Positions 33,657-43,228 of a stretch of 64,000 bases of DNA are shown here, in pieces. Below the pieces are notes generated by a model. The model was not told where the DNA came from. It made no database searches and worked only from the letters and a program-made list of their open reading frames with translations. Positions within the stretch are counted from its first letter, which is position 1. Every line of letters begins with the position of its first letter. The stretch comes from Alphaproteobacteria bacterium (lineage in GTDB: Bacteria; Pseudomonadota; Alphaproteobacteria; Micavibrionales; Micavibrionaceae): assembly GCA_021776025.1 (NCBI GenBank), contig JAJFGR010000007.1, forward strand, positions 1 to 64,000, given 5' to 3'. A program made the translations under genes and the position numbers.

Positions 33657-33864
33657 GGTAAATAATACGGCCCTTGCTCAGATCATAAGGTGTCATTTCA
33701 ACAACAACCGTATCACCTTGCAGCACGCGAATACGGTTTTTGCGCATTTTACCGGCAGTGTGGGCCAGAATGACGTGGTCGTTTTCCAGTGTCACCCGGA
33801 ACATCGCGTTGGGGAGGATCTCGGAAACGACCCCTTTGAATTCCATTAAATCTTCTTTAGGCAT
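33646..33864 (-). CDS. infA: translation initiation factor IF-1
   Basis: The 72-residue S1/OB-fold protein matches IF-1 over its whole length ([60 protein letters not shown] read in short blocks). It binds the ribosomal A site during initiation. Its location before maf and RNase G is the usual alphaproteobacterial order. Confidence 0.97.
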   Translation of the reverse strand: MPKEDLMEFKGVVSEILPNAMFRVTLENDHVILAHTAGKMRKNRIRVLQGDTVVVEMTPYDLSKGRIIYREK

Positions 33865-33950
33865 AAGCTCACTTATTCATAATTTATCAAAGACTAACGG
33901 TATACACCGCGCAAGCACAAGAATGCAATGGATTTTGTCCACATTAGCCC

Positions 33951-34433
33951 TTAGTGCAAACCGTGGGCTTTACCGCTATGCAGGACACAAATCAGGGTGA
34001 AGAGACGGCGTGCGGTTTTGTGGTCCATCTCGATTTTGTCTTCGAGCCGTTCTATGAGCATGTCGGCCCCTTCGTTGTGCAAACCGCGGCGGCCCATATC
34101 AATGGCTTCGATGCGTGATGGTTTTCCTTCTTTTACGGCTTCGTCGTAGCTGCGCACAATGATGAAGTAATCTTTGACGAGACGTCTATAGGGTTTGAGT
34201 GAGAGTACCAGTATTGGCAATTTTTCGTTTTTAGCGTTTTGGATACGGAAGACTAAGCGGTTTTCCTCAAGGCTCAGTGATACAGTGTAGGGACCGTTTT
34301 CATCCTTAAAAGGAACGAAATGATTTTCGGCAGTCAGATCGCGCAGGGCGATTTCACGGTCGCGAGCGATCATATTTCCTTCTGGCGTTTCGGCCATATT
34401 TTGAATGGATATATATTTTATGCTCTTAAGCAT
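33951..34433 (-). CDS. UPF0262 family protein
   Basis: An alphaproteobacterial protein of unknown function normally located after hisG or hisD. Here the ATG at 34433 overlaps the hisG stop by 8 bases, so it is translationally coupled. Landmarks are IARDREIALRDLTAENHF, SLKPYRRLVKDYF and GRRGLHNEGADML. The 160-residue length is as expected. A longer in-frame start 13 codons upstream lies within hisG and is unlikely. Confidence 0.88.
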   Translation of the reverse strand: MLKSIKYISIQNMAETPEGNMIARDREIALRDLTAENHFVPFKDENGPYTVSLSLEENRLVFRIQNAKNEKLPILVLSLKPYRRLVKDYFIIVRSYDEAVKEGKPSRIEAIDMGRRGLHNEGADMLIERLEDKIEMDHKTARRLFTLICVLHSGKAHGLH

Positions 34434-35085
34434 GATCCACGGCGGCTTGGAAAGCGCTGACCCAGTGTTCAATGCCCCCCGGGTTTGTTTTCATCGCTGT
34501 GCGACCTACAACTAATTTTGAAGAAATTTCGAGGATGGTTTCGGTTTCGGTGAGGCCGTTGGCTTTGAGCGTTCCGCCCGTTGAAACCAAATCAACGATG
34601 CGTCGGCACAGGCCTAGAGCCGGGGCAATTTCCATCGCGCCGTTGAGCTTAATACATTCAGCTTGAATGCCCGCTTTGGCATAGTGGCGCGCTGTCAGAT
34701 TTGGATATTTTGTGGCAATGCGGATATGACTTTGGCGCTCAGTGTGCGCGTCAGCAACTTCATCGTTAGGCATAGCGACAGACAAACGGCATTTTCCGAT
34801 ACCTAAATCAACGGGTGCATAAAGTTCGTCATAACCGAATTCCTCAATCGCATCGGAGCCAACGATACCAAGGTCCGCGCCGCCATAGGCGACAAAGGTG
34901 GCCACATCAAAAGCGCGCACGCGAATGATGTCGAGGTTTTCATGATTGGTGGTGAATTGCAGTTTGCGGCTGCTTTCATTGGTGAAGTCATCTTCCGGCA
35001 CGATATCGCATGCCGAAAGGATTGGTATCAGCTCCTCGAGGATGCGGCCTTTTGGCAGCGCTAGTATGAGTTTTTGTGTAGTCAT
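34426..35085 (-). CDS. hisG: ATP phosphoribosyltransferase, short form
   Basis: First enzyme of histidine biosynthesis, joining ATP and PRPP. The 219-residue short form lacks the regulatory ACT-like domain and needs HisZ, which is not in the window. Clear motifs are LALPKGRI at the start, YGGADLGIVGSDAIEE near 68, and the PRPP loop DLVSTGGTLKANGL near 170. Confidence 0.93.
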   Translation of the reverse strand: MTTQKLILALPKGRILEELIPILSACDIVPEDDFTNESSRKLQFTTNHENLDIIRVRAFDVATFVAYGGADLGIVGSDAIEEFGYDELYAPVDLGIGKCRLSVAMPNDEVADAHTERQSHIRIATKYPNLTARHYAKAGIQAECIKLNGAMEIAPALGLCRRIVDLVSTGGTLKANGLTETETILEISSKLVVGRTAMKTNPGGIEHWVSAFQAAVDHA

Positions 35086-35201
35086 AAGAAGGAGATACAG
35101 GGATTGGTGCGGCGCGGCAAGATGTTTATGTTTGAAATTACGGCGCTTACGTTTACAATTGTATTATCTGAACATCTTTTACGGGTGAGAAAGTTTGTAT
35201 A

Positions 35202-35564
35202 ATGAGAATTCTTATTGTTGATGATAATCAGTTTATCCTCGAGGTAATCCAGAAGATGCTTAGTGATGAGCCTCATGAGCTTTTTACTGAAAATAATGTT
35301 GATGATGCTATCAGTTTTATCGAGAGCAATGAGAACTGCGATCTGGTGATTACCGATATTGTTATGCCGGAAAAGGATGGAACCAAGTTGGCGCAGTATG
35401 TGAAAAAACATAGCCCGAGTATTCCGGTTTTAGCGATTACTGGCGGCGTTGAAAACGCGGTTGAAGATTACGCCATTTACGCGGAAATGTTTGCTGATGA
35501 GGTTCTTAAAAAACCACTGAAAAAAGACGAATTGATTGAGACGATTAACCGTTTGGGGGTGTAG
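35202..35564 (+). CDS. single-domain response regulator (CheY-like receiver)
   Basis: The 120-residue receiver has D8-D9 in the acidic pocket (LIVDDNQ), the phospho-acceptor D52 in LVITDIVMP, T79 in LAITGG and K102 in VLKKPLKK. There is no output domain, so it signals by protein contact. No kinase is adjacent. It is convergent with murA, with one base between the stops. Confidence 0.9.
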   Translation: MRILIVDDNQFILEVIQKMLSDEPHELFTENNVDDAISFIESNENCDLVITDIVMPEKDGTKLAQYVKKHSPSIPVLAITGGVENAVEDYAIYAEMFADEVLKKPLKKDELIETINRLGV

Positions 35565-35565
35565 T

Positions 35566-36939
35566 TTAGGCTTTTTGGATGTTTGCGCCGCAGGCAGAAA
35601 GCTTACCGACAATATCTTCATAACCGCGCTCCAAGTGGTAGATGCGGTTGATGGTGGTTTCGCCTTCGGCAACAAGACCGGCAAGGACAAGTGCCACGGA
35701 AGCGCGCAGATCGGTCGCCATGACTTCAGCGCCTTTAAGACCCTTCACACCGCGCACGATGGCGGAATTCCCCTGCACAGTAATGTTTGCGCCCATGCGG
35801 TTGAGTTCCGGCACATGCATAAATCTGTTTTCAAAAATCGTTTCGGTGACCAGCCCTGCGCCTTCGGCCATGGTCAGCATTGCCATGAATTGTGCTTGTA
35901 GGTCTGTCGGGAAGCCGGGATGCGGTTCGGTCATAATATCGATAGCTTTGAGCGGCACGTTCGGGTCGCGACTGACAATAATGTCATTGCCGTCTTTGTC
36001 GATCTCGATACCTGTTTGAGAGAGGTGGCCGATGGCGGCGCTTAAGTCTCTCAGCCGTGTGTTTTGCAAGCGTACTGTACCGCCGGTCATCGCGGCGGCG
36101 ACCATATAAGTTCCGGTTTCAATGCGGTCGGGGATGATGGAGTGATTAGCGCCGCTCATGTGGGGTACACCTTCGATGCGGATTGTATCTGTGCCCAATC
36201 CCTCAATCTTCGCACCCATTTTGATAAGACATTCGCCAAGGTCAGCAATTTCCGGTTCGCGCGCGGCATTGGCCAGTACAGTTTCACCCTTGGCAAGGAC
36301 GGCGGCCATCATCAAATTCTCTGTTGCGCCTACGGAGACTTTTGGGAAAATAATCTTGGCACCTTGCAAGCCGCCCTTTGGGGCCTTCGCATTAATATAC
36401 CCTTCATCCAGAATAATCTCTGCGCCCATTTCCTCTAATGCTTTGATGTGCATATCAACAGGGCGCGTACCGATGGCACATCCGCCGGGCAGGGAAACTT
36501 TAGCTTCACCGAAACGTGCAAGCAACGGGCCAAGAACCAAAATGGAACCGCGCATTTTGCGGACAATATCGTATGGCGCGGTTTGTGTGTGGATAGGGCC
36601 GGTATTAATTGCCAGCAAGTTGCCTTGGCGTTTTACGGCGCAGCCCAGATATTCCAGAAGCTCTGTTTGTGATTGCATATCGCGCAGGGAATTCGGGCTG
36701 TTTTCAAAATAGATGGTTTGATCGGTGAGCAGCGCCGCGCACATGAGTTTCAACGCGCAGTTCTTTGCGCCGCTAATGGGAATATTACCGTTTAGCGCTT
36801 GACCACCAATGACCTTAATCTTATCGAGGGAAGAAGATGCAGGCTCTTTATGGGAGGTGTCGTCAGCGCTAAAGCCGCGGGAGCGTAACGCCTCGCTGTC
36901 CCATATATTTTCCTGATCTGTCTGCGTAACTGGTTTCAC
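35566..36939 (-). CDS. murA: UDP-N-acetylglucosamine 1-carboxyvinyltransferase
   Basis: First committed step of peptidoglycan synthesis. The sequence has the N-terminal [21 protein letters not shown], the active loop with [15 protein letters not shown] (cysteine nucleophile present, so fosfomycin-sensitive type) and the ending [12 protein letters not shown]. The likely start is GTG 36939 with AAGGA 10 bases upstream. That gives a tail of about 38 residues before the usual start and a 71-base overlap with dcd. No ATG exists nearer the conserved start. Confidence 0.92.
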   Translation of the reverse strand: MKPVTQTDQENIWDSEALRSRGFSADDTSHKEPASSSLDKIKVIGGQALNGNIPISGAKNCALKLMCAALLTDQTIYFENSPNSLRDMQSQTELLEYLGCAVKRQGNLLAINTGPIHTQTAPYDIVRKMRGSILVLGPLLARFGEAKVSLPGGCAIGTRPVDMHIKALEEMGAEIILDEGYINAKAPKGGLQGAKIIFPKVSVGATENLMMAAVLAKGETVLANAAREPEIADLGECLIKMGAKIEGLGTDTIRIEGVPHMSGANHSIIPDRIETGTYMVAAAMTGGTVRLQNTRLRDLSAAIGHLSQTGIEIDKDGNDIIVSRDPNVPLKAIDIMTEPHPGFPTDLQAQFMAMLTMAEGAGLVTETIFENRFMHVPELNRMGANITVQGNSAIVRGVKGLKGAEVMATDLRASVALVLAGLVAEGETTINRIYHLERGYEDIVGKLSACGANIQKA

Positions 36940-37486
36940 AGGGCTTACTTCCTTTAAAAAACAAAAATTGCGCAATGCCTTCATTGGCGTAAACGCGTGC
37001 TGGAAGCGGCGTGGTGTTGGATATTTCCAACGTGACATGACCTTCCCAGCCGGGCTCCAAAGGCGTTACGTTCACGATAAGACCGCAGCGCGCATATGTG
37101 CTCTTACCTAGACAGATCACCAGTACATCTTTAGGGATGCGAAAGTACTCCACCGTATGGGTGAGAACAAAGCTGTTGGGAGGTATTACGCAAATATCGG
37201 TGTTTCTGTCAACAAAACTCTGTTCCGAGAAGTGCTTAGGATCAACTAAGGCATTGTCAACATTGGTGAAAATTTTAAAGTCTGGCGCGCAGCGGGCATC
37301 GTATCCGTAGGAAGAAAGCCCGTATGAGATTATGCCATCGCGTTTTTGTTTTTCAACAAAAGGCTCAATCATGCTTTGGCTTTCGGCAAGATCGCGGATT
37401 TGATGATCGGCAAGCAGGCCGGGCAGCGTTGCGAGGTCCTGAAAATCCTGAGCATCTTTTTTGTCTTTATCCTTGAGGGTTTCCAT
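36869..37486 (-). CDS. dcd: dCTP deaminase
   Basis: Makes dUTP from dCTP. It has [22 protein letters not shown], the catalytic [17 protein letters not shown] and the closing [13 protein letters not shown]. Start 37486 (205 residues) has AGGA in front; the family is usually 185-190 residues, so the first 18 residues are an extension. The 3' end overlaps murA in another frame. Confidence 0.93.
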   Translation of the reverse strand: METLKDKDKKDAQDFQDLATLPGLLADHQIRDLAESQSMIEPFVEKQKRDGIISYGLSSYGYDARCAPDFKIFTNVDNALVDPKHFSEQSFVDRNTDICVIPPNSFVLTHTVEYFRIPKDVLVICLGKSTYARCGLIVNVTPLEPGWEGHVTLEISNTTPLPARVYANEGIAQFLFFKGSKPCETSYADRSGKYMGQRGVTLPRL

Positions 37487-37616
37487 CTTTTGCATCCTGT
37501 GAAGTGTCTTTACGCTTATTCTTGTCGGCTTTTTTGAGTTCTTTGCGTTTTCGCAGATTATCACGCAGCGCTTTGCTACGCTTATCCAGCTTGTCTTGAT
37601 TCTGTTTTGCCGACAT
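37467..37616 (-). CDS. 49-residue basic protein upstream of dcd
   Basis: ATG 37616 opens a frame of 49 codons that overlaps the dcd start by 20 bases. The product is almost all Lys, Arg, Asp and Asn, a single charged helix ([22 protein letters not shown]). It resembles the small lysine-rich DUF4169-type proteins of alphaproteobacteria, but the match is not certain. The overlap with dcd suggests translational coupling. Confidence 0.5.
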   Translation of the reverse strand: MSAKQNQDKLDKRSKALRDNLRKRKELKKADKNKRKDTSQDAKDGNPQG

Positions 37617-37704
37617 AATTCCAGAGTACGCAAAAACACTCGTGACAGGCTAGAGAATTTGGTGTAGTTTCCCGCTCGTCTTGGGGATAAACTCCTAAGG
37701 GTGC

Positions 37705-37779
37705 GCTGCTGTAGCTCAGTGGTAGAGCGCGTCATTGGTAATGACGAGGTCGGGAGTTCAATTCTCCCCAGCAGCACCA
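37705..37779 (+). tRNA. tRNA-Thr(GGT), island insertion site
   Basis: Complete cloverleaf: acceptor GCTGCTG/CAGCAGC, D arm with GCTCAGTGGTAGAGC, anticodon stem-loop CGTCA-TTGGTAA-TGACG, T arm GGGAG-TTCAATT-CTCCC and encoded CCA. The last 23 bases are repeated at 49236-49258. Confidence 0.96.
37757..37779 (+). other. attL core of the tRNA-Thr island
   Basis: The T-loop to CCA end of the tRNA (TTCAATTCTCCCC then AGCAGCACCA) is repeated without change at 49236-49258. The two copies bound an 11.5-kb island whose first gene is an integrase, which is the standard result of tRNA 3'-end integration. Confidence 0.9.
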
Positions 37780-37893
37780 GTTCTTCCTTCGTCCACATTC
37801 ATAAACGATCGCTACTAGCCCCGTAAACCTTAGCTTATGGGTTGTTCAGTTACATGGTTATTCACATACATCCGCTATCGATCGTTTACAATG

Positions 37894-37952
37894 TGCCCCC
37901 AAATGGGGCATAATTGGGGGCATAAGTTAAATTGACATATTTAGATGCCCCC
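37894..37952. promoter_or_regulatory. integrase arm-type sites, TGCCCCC/GGGGGCA repeats
   Basis: TGCCCCCAAAT occurs at 37894 and 37946, with GGGGCATAAT at 37905 and GGGGGCATAA at 37916 in the opposite orientation. The last TGCCCCC ends two bases before the integrase start codon, so integrase binding would also repress its own gene. Two more GGGGGCAT copies stand at the other end of the island. Confidence 0.6.
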
Positions 37953-37954
37953 AA

Positions 37955-39187
37955 ATGAAGCTTAAAGACATACAATGCAAGAACGCAAAACCCAAGGAAA
38001 AGCCTTATAAGCTGGGGGATGGCGCGGGTATGTATCTAGAAATAATGCCCAATGGCTCTAAGTATTGGAGACTTAAATACAGAGCTTTGGGCAAAGAGAA
38101 GCGTTTAGCGTTAGGGGTGTACCCTTCTGTTTCATTGTCCGAAGCAAGGGAGAAAAGAGATGAAGCCAAGAAGTTAATCAGAGAAGGTATTGACCCCGTT
38201 CAATCTAAGCGGAAATCGCGCAAGGAAGCGATGCTGCAATCTGAAAACACTTTTAAAGCCGTAGCGCTGGAATGGCATGAACTGAATAAAGATCGCTGGA
38301 GCGAAGGGTATGCGCAAAAGATGATGCGCATCCTCACAATGAACCTTTTTCCCTACCTAGGCGATGAACCAATCTCACAAATTAAGCCGCCTGATCTTTT
38401 AGATGTTTTGCGCAAGGTAGAGAAACGTGGAGCGCTTGAGATTGCATCCAAAACCAAACAGATAGCCGGTAGGGTGTTTTGCTACGGCATTCAAACGGGA
38501 AAATGTGAATGGAACGCTGCTGATAATCTTACGGGTGCATTGAAGGTTAATAAAACAGAGCATTTCAGAACGCTGGACGTGAAGCAGGTGCCAGACTTTC
38601 TTAAAGCCCTAGAGCGTAACGAAGCGAGATTATTTGAGCGGACCCGCCGCGCTTTATGGCTTTCTCTGTATACGTTTTGTAGACCTGTAGAAATAAGAAA
38701 AGCACGTTTTGAAAACATAAATTTTGAAGAAGGCATCTGGATAATTCCGGCAGAGATTATGAAGGCGCGTCGTGACCACATCGTGCCATTATCCCGCCAA
38801 GCTATGGAAGTCTTGGAGGCCCAAAGGCTGGAGGTTGAGGTGTTAAACACGCCTTGGGTGTTTCCGTCGCAGCATAAGCCCATAAACCCTATGAGCGATG
38901 GCACGGTGAATAAAGCCATACAAAGGTTGGGTTACGGTAAGGAAATCGTAGCCCACGGCTTTAGAGCCTTGGCCCGAACTACCATTAGAGAGAAGTTAGG
39001 GTATGACAGTGAAGTTATTGAACGCCAGCTTGCCCATAAAGCTTCAGGTCCATTAGGTGAAGCCTATGACCGCACACAGTTCCTCGATGAAAGGAAAAGA
39101 ATGATGGATAACTGGGCGAGTTACATTGACGCACTGGCCAGTGACGGCAAAGTTGTACATGCGAAGTTTGAGAAGAAAGTATCATGA
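37955..39187 (+). CDS. tyrosine integrase, DUF4102 (P4-like) type
   Basis: Arm-binding DUF4102 domain at 1-80 (KLGDGAGMYLEIMPNGSKYWRLKYR, ALGVYPSVSLSEAR), core-binding domain about 95-195 and catalytic domain about 205-390. Catalytic residues lie in FCRPVEIRKAR, AHGFRALARTT, RQLAHK and the tyrosine in EAYDRTQF. It follows the tRNA-Thr by 175 bases. It overlaps the next gene by 4 bases. Confidence 0.93.
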   Translation: MKLKDIQCKNAKPKEKPYKLGDGAGMYLEIMPNGSKYWRLKYRALGKEKRLALGVYPSVSLSEAREKRDEAKKLIREGIDPVQSKRKSRKEAMLQSENTFKAVALEWHELNKDRWSEGYAQKMMRILTMNLFPYLGDEPISQIKPPDLLDVLRKVEKRGALEIASKTKQIAGRVFCYGIQTGKCEWNAADNLTGALKVNKTEHFRTLDVKQVPDFLKALERNEARLFERTRRALWLSLYTFCRPVEIRKARFENINFEEGIWIIPAEIMKARRDHIVPLSRQAMEVLEAQRLEVEVLNTPWVFPSQHKPINPMSDGTVNKAIQRLGYGKEIVAHGFRALARTTIREKLGYDSEVIERQLAHKASGPLGEAYDRTQFLDERKRMMDNWASYIDALASDGKVVHAKFEKKVS

Positions 39188-39954
39188 GTGAGACCATACG
39201 TCCCGCAAGTTGGGTGCAAGCGGATACTGCAAAAAGCCTTTTGAGTTTATATGAAAGTTTGTCTTTAAGTGAGGCTCATATCCGCGAAGAGCGTAAGCAG
39301 GGGAGAGACACTTTTATGATATTCAATCCTAGTAAAAAGCAGGGCAGCATCCTCACTCTTTATGAAAGACAAAAAAATGCGGTTCAAGAACTCTTAACAT
39401 CATCGAAGTTAAAATCTTTTTGGGAAGCCGCAACTCCCGAGCAACGTAAAAATTTAGAAGAGGTGTGTAAAAAGGCTTTTAACGATTGGAATACAAAGCC
39501 CAATATTACAGTTACGGAGAAAAAGAAAAAGCTTAAACAAGCTAAGGGACATGTAGAAAAAATTATCAGCATTATGGGGAGTGACCCCAGTCTTCAAAGA
39601 GAGATCTCGATTGCCCTAACGGAAGCCGTTAATGCTCAATGGAAATGCACTGAAAATGTAGGTGGTGACGGGGAAGCGCTTGAAATTATTCACGCAGGAA
39701 AGTTTATCAGGGGGTTGGCAGAAGAAATTGAAAATATTCGTTCCTCTGATAATTGGCAGTCCACACATCGGGGTTACCCTACCCAAATAAAAGCAACCTC
39801 TGCCGAAAAGCAGTTTTTTATAAGGCGTTTTAGCCCGATATTTTACCAAGTCCTCGGAGAAAACAATCATGCGGCTATAGTGAAAATTCTTAGTACGCTG
39901 TTTCCCCATTTTAGCGTCACTCCAGACATGGTCAGGAAGGCTAACGCGGAGTAA
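39184..39954 (+). CDS. island hypothetical protein coupled to the integrase
   Basis: A soluble, helical 256-residue protein. There is no signal peptide or membrane helix, and there is a lysine-rich stretch near 105-120. I do not recognise a domain. The ATGA overlap with the integrase suggests they are made together, so a role in integration or excision or in element control is possible. Confidence 0.5.
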   Translation: MSETIRPASWVQADTAKSLLSLYESLSLSEAHIREERKQGRDTFMIFNPSKKQGSILTLYERQKNAVQELLTSSKLKSFWEAATPEQRKNLEEVCKKAFNDWNTKPNITVTEKKKKLKQAKGHVEKIISIMGSDPSLQREISIALTEAVNAQWKCTENVGGDGEALEIIHAGKFIRGLAEEIENIRSSDNWQSTHRGYPTQIKATSAEKQFFIRRFSPIFYQVLGENNHAAIVKILSTLFPHFSVTPDMVRKANAE

Positions 39955-40066
39955 ACCGATCTTTTTTTAGCGCACTTTAGTCCGCAAAAGCTGTTTACTA
40001 TCAATTGCTTATGTTTCGTTTCGTCTGTTACCGTTAATGTAATTTCAACCATTAACGGAGTAAGAA

Positions 40067-40252
40067 ATGCTTTATACAATTCCCGAAACTAAAAAGCTTA
40101 TAGGACTGGGCACGACCCGAATATACGAAGAAATATCTGCTGGTCGCTTAAGAGCAAAAAAGTGTGGCCGTAGAACCCTAGTGCCCGTTGAGGCCATTCA
40201 CGATTTCATCGCTAACCTTGAAGATTATCCTTCTAAAAATCAGGAGGTGTAA
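40067..40252 (+). CDS. AlpA/excisionase-like helix-turn-helix protein
   Basis: 61 residues with the MerR-like winged helix pattern of excisionases: TIPETKKLIGLGTTRIYEEISAGRLRAKKCGRRTLVPVEAI. GGAG lies 7 bases before the ATG. In islands with DUF4102 integrases this protein normally steers excision or activates the integrase. It starts a six-gene run to 43158. Confidence 0.8.
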   Translation: MLYTIPETKKLIGLGTTRIYEEISAGRLRAKKCGRRTLVPVEAIHDFIANLEDYPSKNQEV

Positions 40253-40254
40253 TC

Positions 40255-40488
40255 ATGGCAAATCAAAAGAAAACCCCCAGCGGCGACAACCGCGAAGGGG
40301 CTAATAAATATCATTCAAGAAAGCCTACCAAGCCTACTCCGTTCCCGCAACATGTTCTTGACTGGCAAGCACACATCCAAGCCATTGAGGACTACAGCGC
40401 AGACCCGTCTCCAGTGCGGAGGCGAATAGCTGAGGCTATAGCGGCACGCTGGCACAGATCTGTAACGCACGAGGTGTTCAATGCGTGA
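40255..40488 (+). CDS. 77-residue island hypothetical protein
   Basis: Basic N-terminal half rich in Lys, Pro and Ser (KYHSRKPTKPTPFP), then a helix (WQAHIQAIEDYS, RRRIAEAIAARWH). It starts one base after the stop triplet of the excisionase gene and overlaps the next gene by 8 bases. No family recognised; the basic character suggests DNA contact. Confidence 0.5.
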   Translation: MANQKKTPSGDNREGANKYHSRKPTKPTPFPQHVLDWQAHIQAIEDYSADPSPVRRRIAEAIAARWHRSVTHEVFNA

Positions 40489-41047
40489 CCTTATAAGGTT
40501 CTGGCTCGACCACTGCCAATCAAGTAGAGCTTACTCTCTGTTAGAAGAGCATGGCTACATACACAATAGCTATATGCATGGTGACATCGGCGGCTTAAAC
40601 GCCCGTATGTCGGGTAGGTTCTTTGAGCTTGATGAAAACGGCGAGTTTATGATTGCGCAGGCGGTTTGGCGCGATACCCCATCCCCATCCAATCCTGTTG
40701 GTGACCCAATCCTTTACGATATTATCGCATTTCATCCCGGGAGGCCGAACAAGTGGTATTTTCTACGCGGTGAGCCCGGATTGATACTTGGCGAAAAAGC
40801 ACATCACAGAGCAAGTTTGTTCGATGAACCTCTGATCATTCACTCAAATCCGTTTTCTTGGTTGACGTCTGGGTGTGTGGGCAGCGTTCTTCTGGATCAT
40901 CACGGCTTAAACCAGCTTTACGGCCTTCACGAAATCATCTGTGAAAACGTTGAACACGGCACACGCATCGAGACGGGCTTGAGTATTTATTACAAAACAA
41001 ACATGCCCCGCTTCAGCGTGCCCGCATTAACGGAGAATAGAGTATGA
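40481..41047 (+). CDS. 188-residue island hypothetical protein
   Basis: Soluble protein with an aromatic- and glycine-rich middle (DIGGLNARMSGRFFELDENGEF, YDIIAFHPGRPNKWYFLRGEPGLILG). This looks like the N-terminal part of proteins fused or adjacent to RepA-type helicases in phage-plasmids and islands. It overlaps its neighbours on both sides, so it is one unit with the AAA gene. No catalytic motif is evident. Confidence 0.5.
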   Translation: MRDLIRFWLDHCQSSRAYSLLEEHGYIHNSYMHGDIGGLNARMSGRFFELDENGEFMIAQAVWRDTPSPSNPVGDPILYDIIAFHPGRPNKWYFLRGEPGLILGEKAHHRASLFDEPLIIHSNPFSWLTSGCVGSVLLDHHGLNQLYGLHEIICENVEHGTRIETGLSIYYKTNMPRFSVPALTENRV

Positions 41048-42240
41048 GTACAATTCCTTTAGACGTAGCGCGTAACAACGCGTGGTCATCTGATGTCGTT
41101 ATCCGGCGCATATCAGATGTAAAAGCAGAGCCCATTAACTGGCTTTGGAAGGATAGAATAGCCCGAGGTAAAGTTTCGATGATTGCGGGCGATCCTGGCC
41201 TTGGTAAATCACAACTAACGGCTCTGATGGCTTCTATCGTTTCAAGAGGCGGAACATGGCCCGTAGACAAGACACCATGCCCCAAGGGAAGCGTTATCTT
41301 TCTATCTGCCGAAGATGATGCCGCCGATACTATCAGACCACGTCTCGAGGCCGTAGAAGCGGATATATACAAAGTTTGGGTGCTGGATGCTATTAAAGAG
41401 CAGGATAGTGATGGGAAGCCTATACAACGCTGTTTTAACCTCAAAAGCGATTTGGAGCGCTTAGGGCAGCTATTAGAAAAACTTGATGATGTGGCACTGG
41501 TTATTATTGATCCTATATCAGCGTATTTAGGAGGCACTGACAGCCATAAGAACTCGGACATCAGAGCCTTACTTTCTCCCCTTTCTGATTTGGCATCCAA
41601 ATACCAAACAGCCTTCATATGTGTTACGCACCTCAATAAAGGGCAATCCAAACAAGCCCTCCAGCGCGTAACAGGCTCAGGTGCTTTTGTTGCTGCTGCG
41701 CGGGCTGCTTATGTCGTGGCAAAGGATCAAGACACACCAGAGCGGCGTTTGTTTCTGCCCATCAAAAATAACATTGGCGATGACTTAAGCGGCTTTGCGT
41801 TTTCAATACAGAGTGTGCAGTTAGATAGCCGCATAGAAACCTCCAAGATTGTATTTGAAGACATGCTTATCACCGCAAGTGCAGACGAGATGCTTTCGCC
41901 TGAAATTGATGATGGTGAGAAGACCGCTATTGATGAAGCGATGGAGTTTTTGGAAGACACGCTTGGCCACCTTGGTTTGAGTTATAAAAACGTCGAAAAG
42001 CTAGCAAGAAATGCCGGGGTCTCCGTTCGAACTCTGCGCAGAGCAAAGGATAGGCTCGGAGTTCAATCTATAAAAGAAGGCCCATCATGGATTTGGAAGT
42101 TCCCGGAAAACAAGGAAGATGTCCAAGATGGCCGTGCAAATGAGATGGACACCTTGGCCACCTTGAATAAAAACACCGATGCGGAAGACGACGAAGAGCG
42201 TCTAGCAATTCAACAATTCGATGGAGGTCAACATGACTAA
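41044..42240 (+). CDS. RepA-like RecA-fold ATPase
   Basis: A hexameric-helicase type ATPase. The Walker A is MIAGDPGLGKSQLTA near 45, followed by VIFLSAEDD, the Walker B LVIIDPISAYLG near 160 and the motif ICVTHLNKG near 198. A C-terminal winged-helix-like part (LARNAGVSVRTLRRAKDRLG) follows. Relatives serve plasmid and island replication (RSF1010 RepA) or copy control. Overlaps by 4 bases upstream and 8 bases downstream with island genes. Confidence 0.82.
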   Translation: MSTIPLDVARNNAWSSDVVIRRISDVKAEPINWLWKDRIARGKVSMIAGDPGLGKSQLTALMASIVSRGGTWPVDKTPCPKGSVIFLSAEDDAADTIRPRLEAVEADIYKVWVLDAIKEQDSDGKPIQRCFNLKSDLERLGQLLEKLDDVALVIIDPISAYLGGTDSHKNSDIRALLSPLSDLASKYQTAFICVTHLNKGQSKQALQRVTGSGAFVAAARAAYVVAKDQDTPERRLFLPIKNNIGDDLSGFAFSIQSVQLDSRIETSKIVFEDMLITASADEMLSPEIDDGEKTAIDEAMEFLEDTLGHLGLSYKNVEKLARNAGVSVRTLRRAKDRLGVQSIKEGPSWIWKFPENKEDVQDGRANEMDTLATLNKNTDAEDDEERLAIQQFDGGQHD

Positions 42241-42685
42241 AGAACCTGATAATACAGGCCGAAAACAGGACGGTAAATTCCGACAAGGACAATCAGGAAA
42301 CCCTGCCGGCAAGCCCGTGGGAACGCGCCACAAGGCCACGCAAGCAGCCTTAATGTTATTAGATGGAGAAACTGAGGCCCTCACACGTAAGGCCGTTGAT
42401 CTGGCTTTAGAAGGCGACACAACAGCGCTAAAGATGTGTTTGGATCGCATAGTGCCATCCCTCAAATCAACTGCCCCGACAGTAAAGCTGAACGTGCCAA
42501 TGCCCGAAAGTCTTACCGACGCTGCAAAAGCATTTATTAGTGCGGCCGCAAACGGAGAAATCCCCCCTGATATTGCCGCACAAATGGTTTCAGCCTTAGC
42601 GGGCGCTTCGCGTGTCGAGGAGATGGAAAGTGTGAAACAACGGCTAGAAGGCCTTGAGCGAGCTATAAAGGAACAAATAAAATGA
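42233..42685 (+). CDS. DUF5681-domain protein
   Basis: The N-terminus has the DUF5681 signature GRKQDGKFRQGQSGNPAGKPVGTRHK, common in phages and islands and often next to packaging or transfer genes. The rest is helical with a final coiled coil (MESVKQRLEGLERAIKEQI). Start 42233 is chosen for its GGAGG site five bases upstream. Confidence 0.75.
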   Translation: MTKEPDNTGRKQDGKFRQGQSGNPAGKPVGTRHKATQAALMLLDGETEALTRKAVDLALEGDTTALKMCLDRIVPSLKSTAPTVKLNVPMPESLTDAAKAFISAAANGEIPPDIAAQMVSALAGASRVEEMESVKQRLEGLERAIKEQIK

Positions 42686-43158
42686 AAAGTATAAAACCTG
42701 TAATCTATGAAAACCTGACAAACCGCCAACGTATGATCGCCAGTGTTGAAGCCTTAGCTAGAGATGATTATGATGAAAGAGTAAAGCTAGTAAAGTCTTG
42801 CCCTAAGAAGACCTATAAACAAGCAGATGCTGCATACGTCGACATGATGGAAACTCTATTAGATTTATCACTGGCTATTGAATGTGATTTAAGGGGTCAA
42901 ATGATTAACTTTCTGATTGCAAAAGTTACTGAACACGAAGCAATGATGGTTTTCTTGCAAAGTATTTCAGATATGAAAGAAGGCTGGAAGCTTGCCATTG
43001 AAGAGTTAGGAGTAAATCCTGATAGCCTCGCCAAAGCTTGTCAGCCTATTATGCACCATTCTTTTGATATTTACTGCACCTTACCTAAGCCGAACCCTGA
43101 TAAGGCGGAAGAAAGCAGGGTAATATTTAGCGGGTATTTTGAGAAGGTAATGGAATAA
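42682..43158 (+). CDS. 158-residue island hypothetical protein
   Basis: All-helical soluble protein, starting in an ATGA overlap with the DUF5681 gene. There is no signal peptide and no known motif. It is the last gene of the forward run; the convergent secreted-protein genes follow after 70 bases. Confidence 0.5.
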   Translation: MKSIKPVIYENLTNRQRMIASVEALARDDYDERVKLVKSCPKKTYKQADAAYVDMMETLLDLSLAIECDLRGQMINFLIAKVTEHEAMMVFLQSISDMKEGWKLAIEELGVNPDSLAKACQPIMHHSFDIYCTLPKPNPDKAEESRVIFSGYFEKVME

Positions 43159-43228
43159 CCGGCTTCCTGTTCTTTAGTGGATACACGGGCCAATATAACA
43201 GCCTTCATTTCTTTATATCTATCCCTTG

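Noticed and set aside
33496-34000. Plus-strand open frames opposite maf and infA
   Set aside because: They oppose two well-supported core genes and have no ribosome sites.
37487-37798. Long N-terminal extension of dcd
   Set aside because: The frame runs back through the antisense of tRNA-Thr; dCTP deaminases are about 190 residues and a ribosome site precedes 37486.
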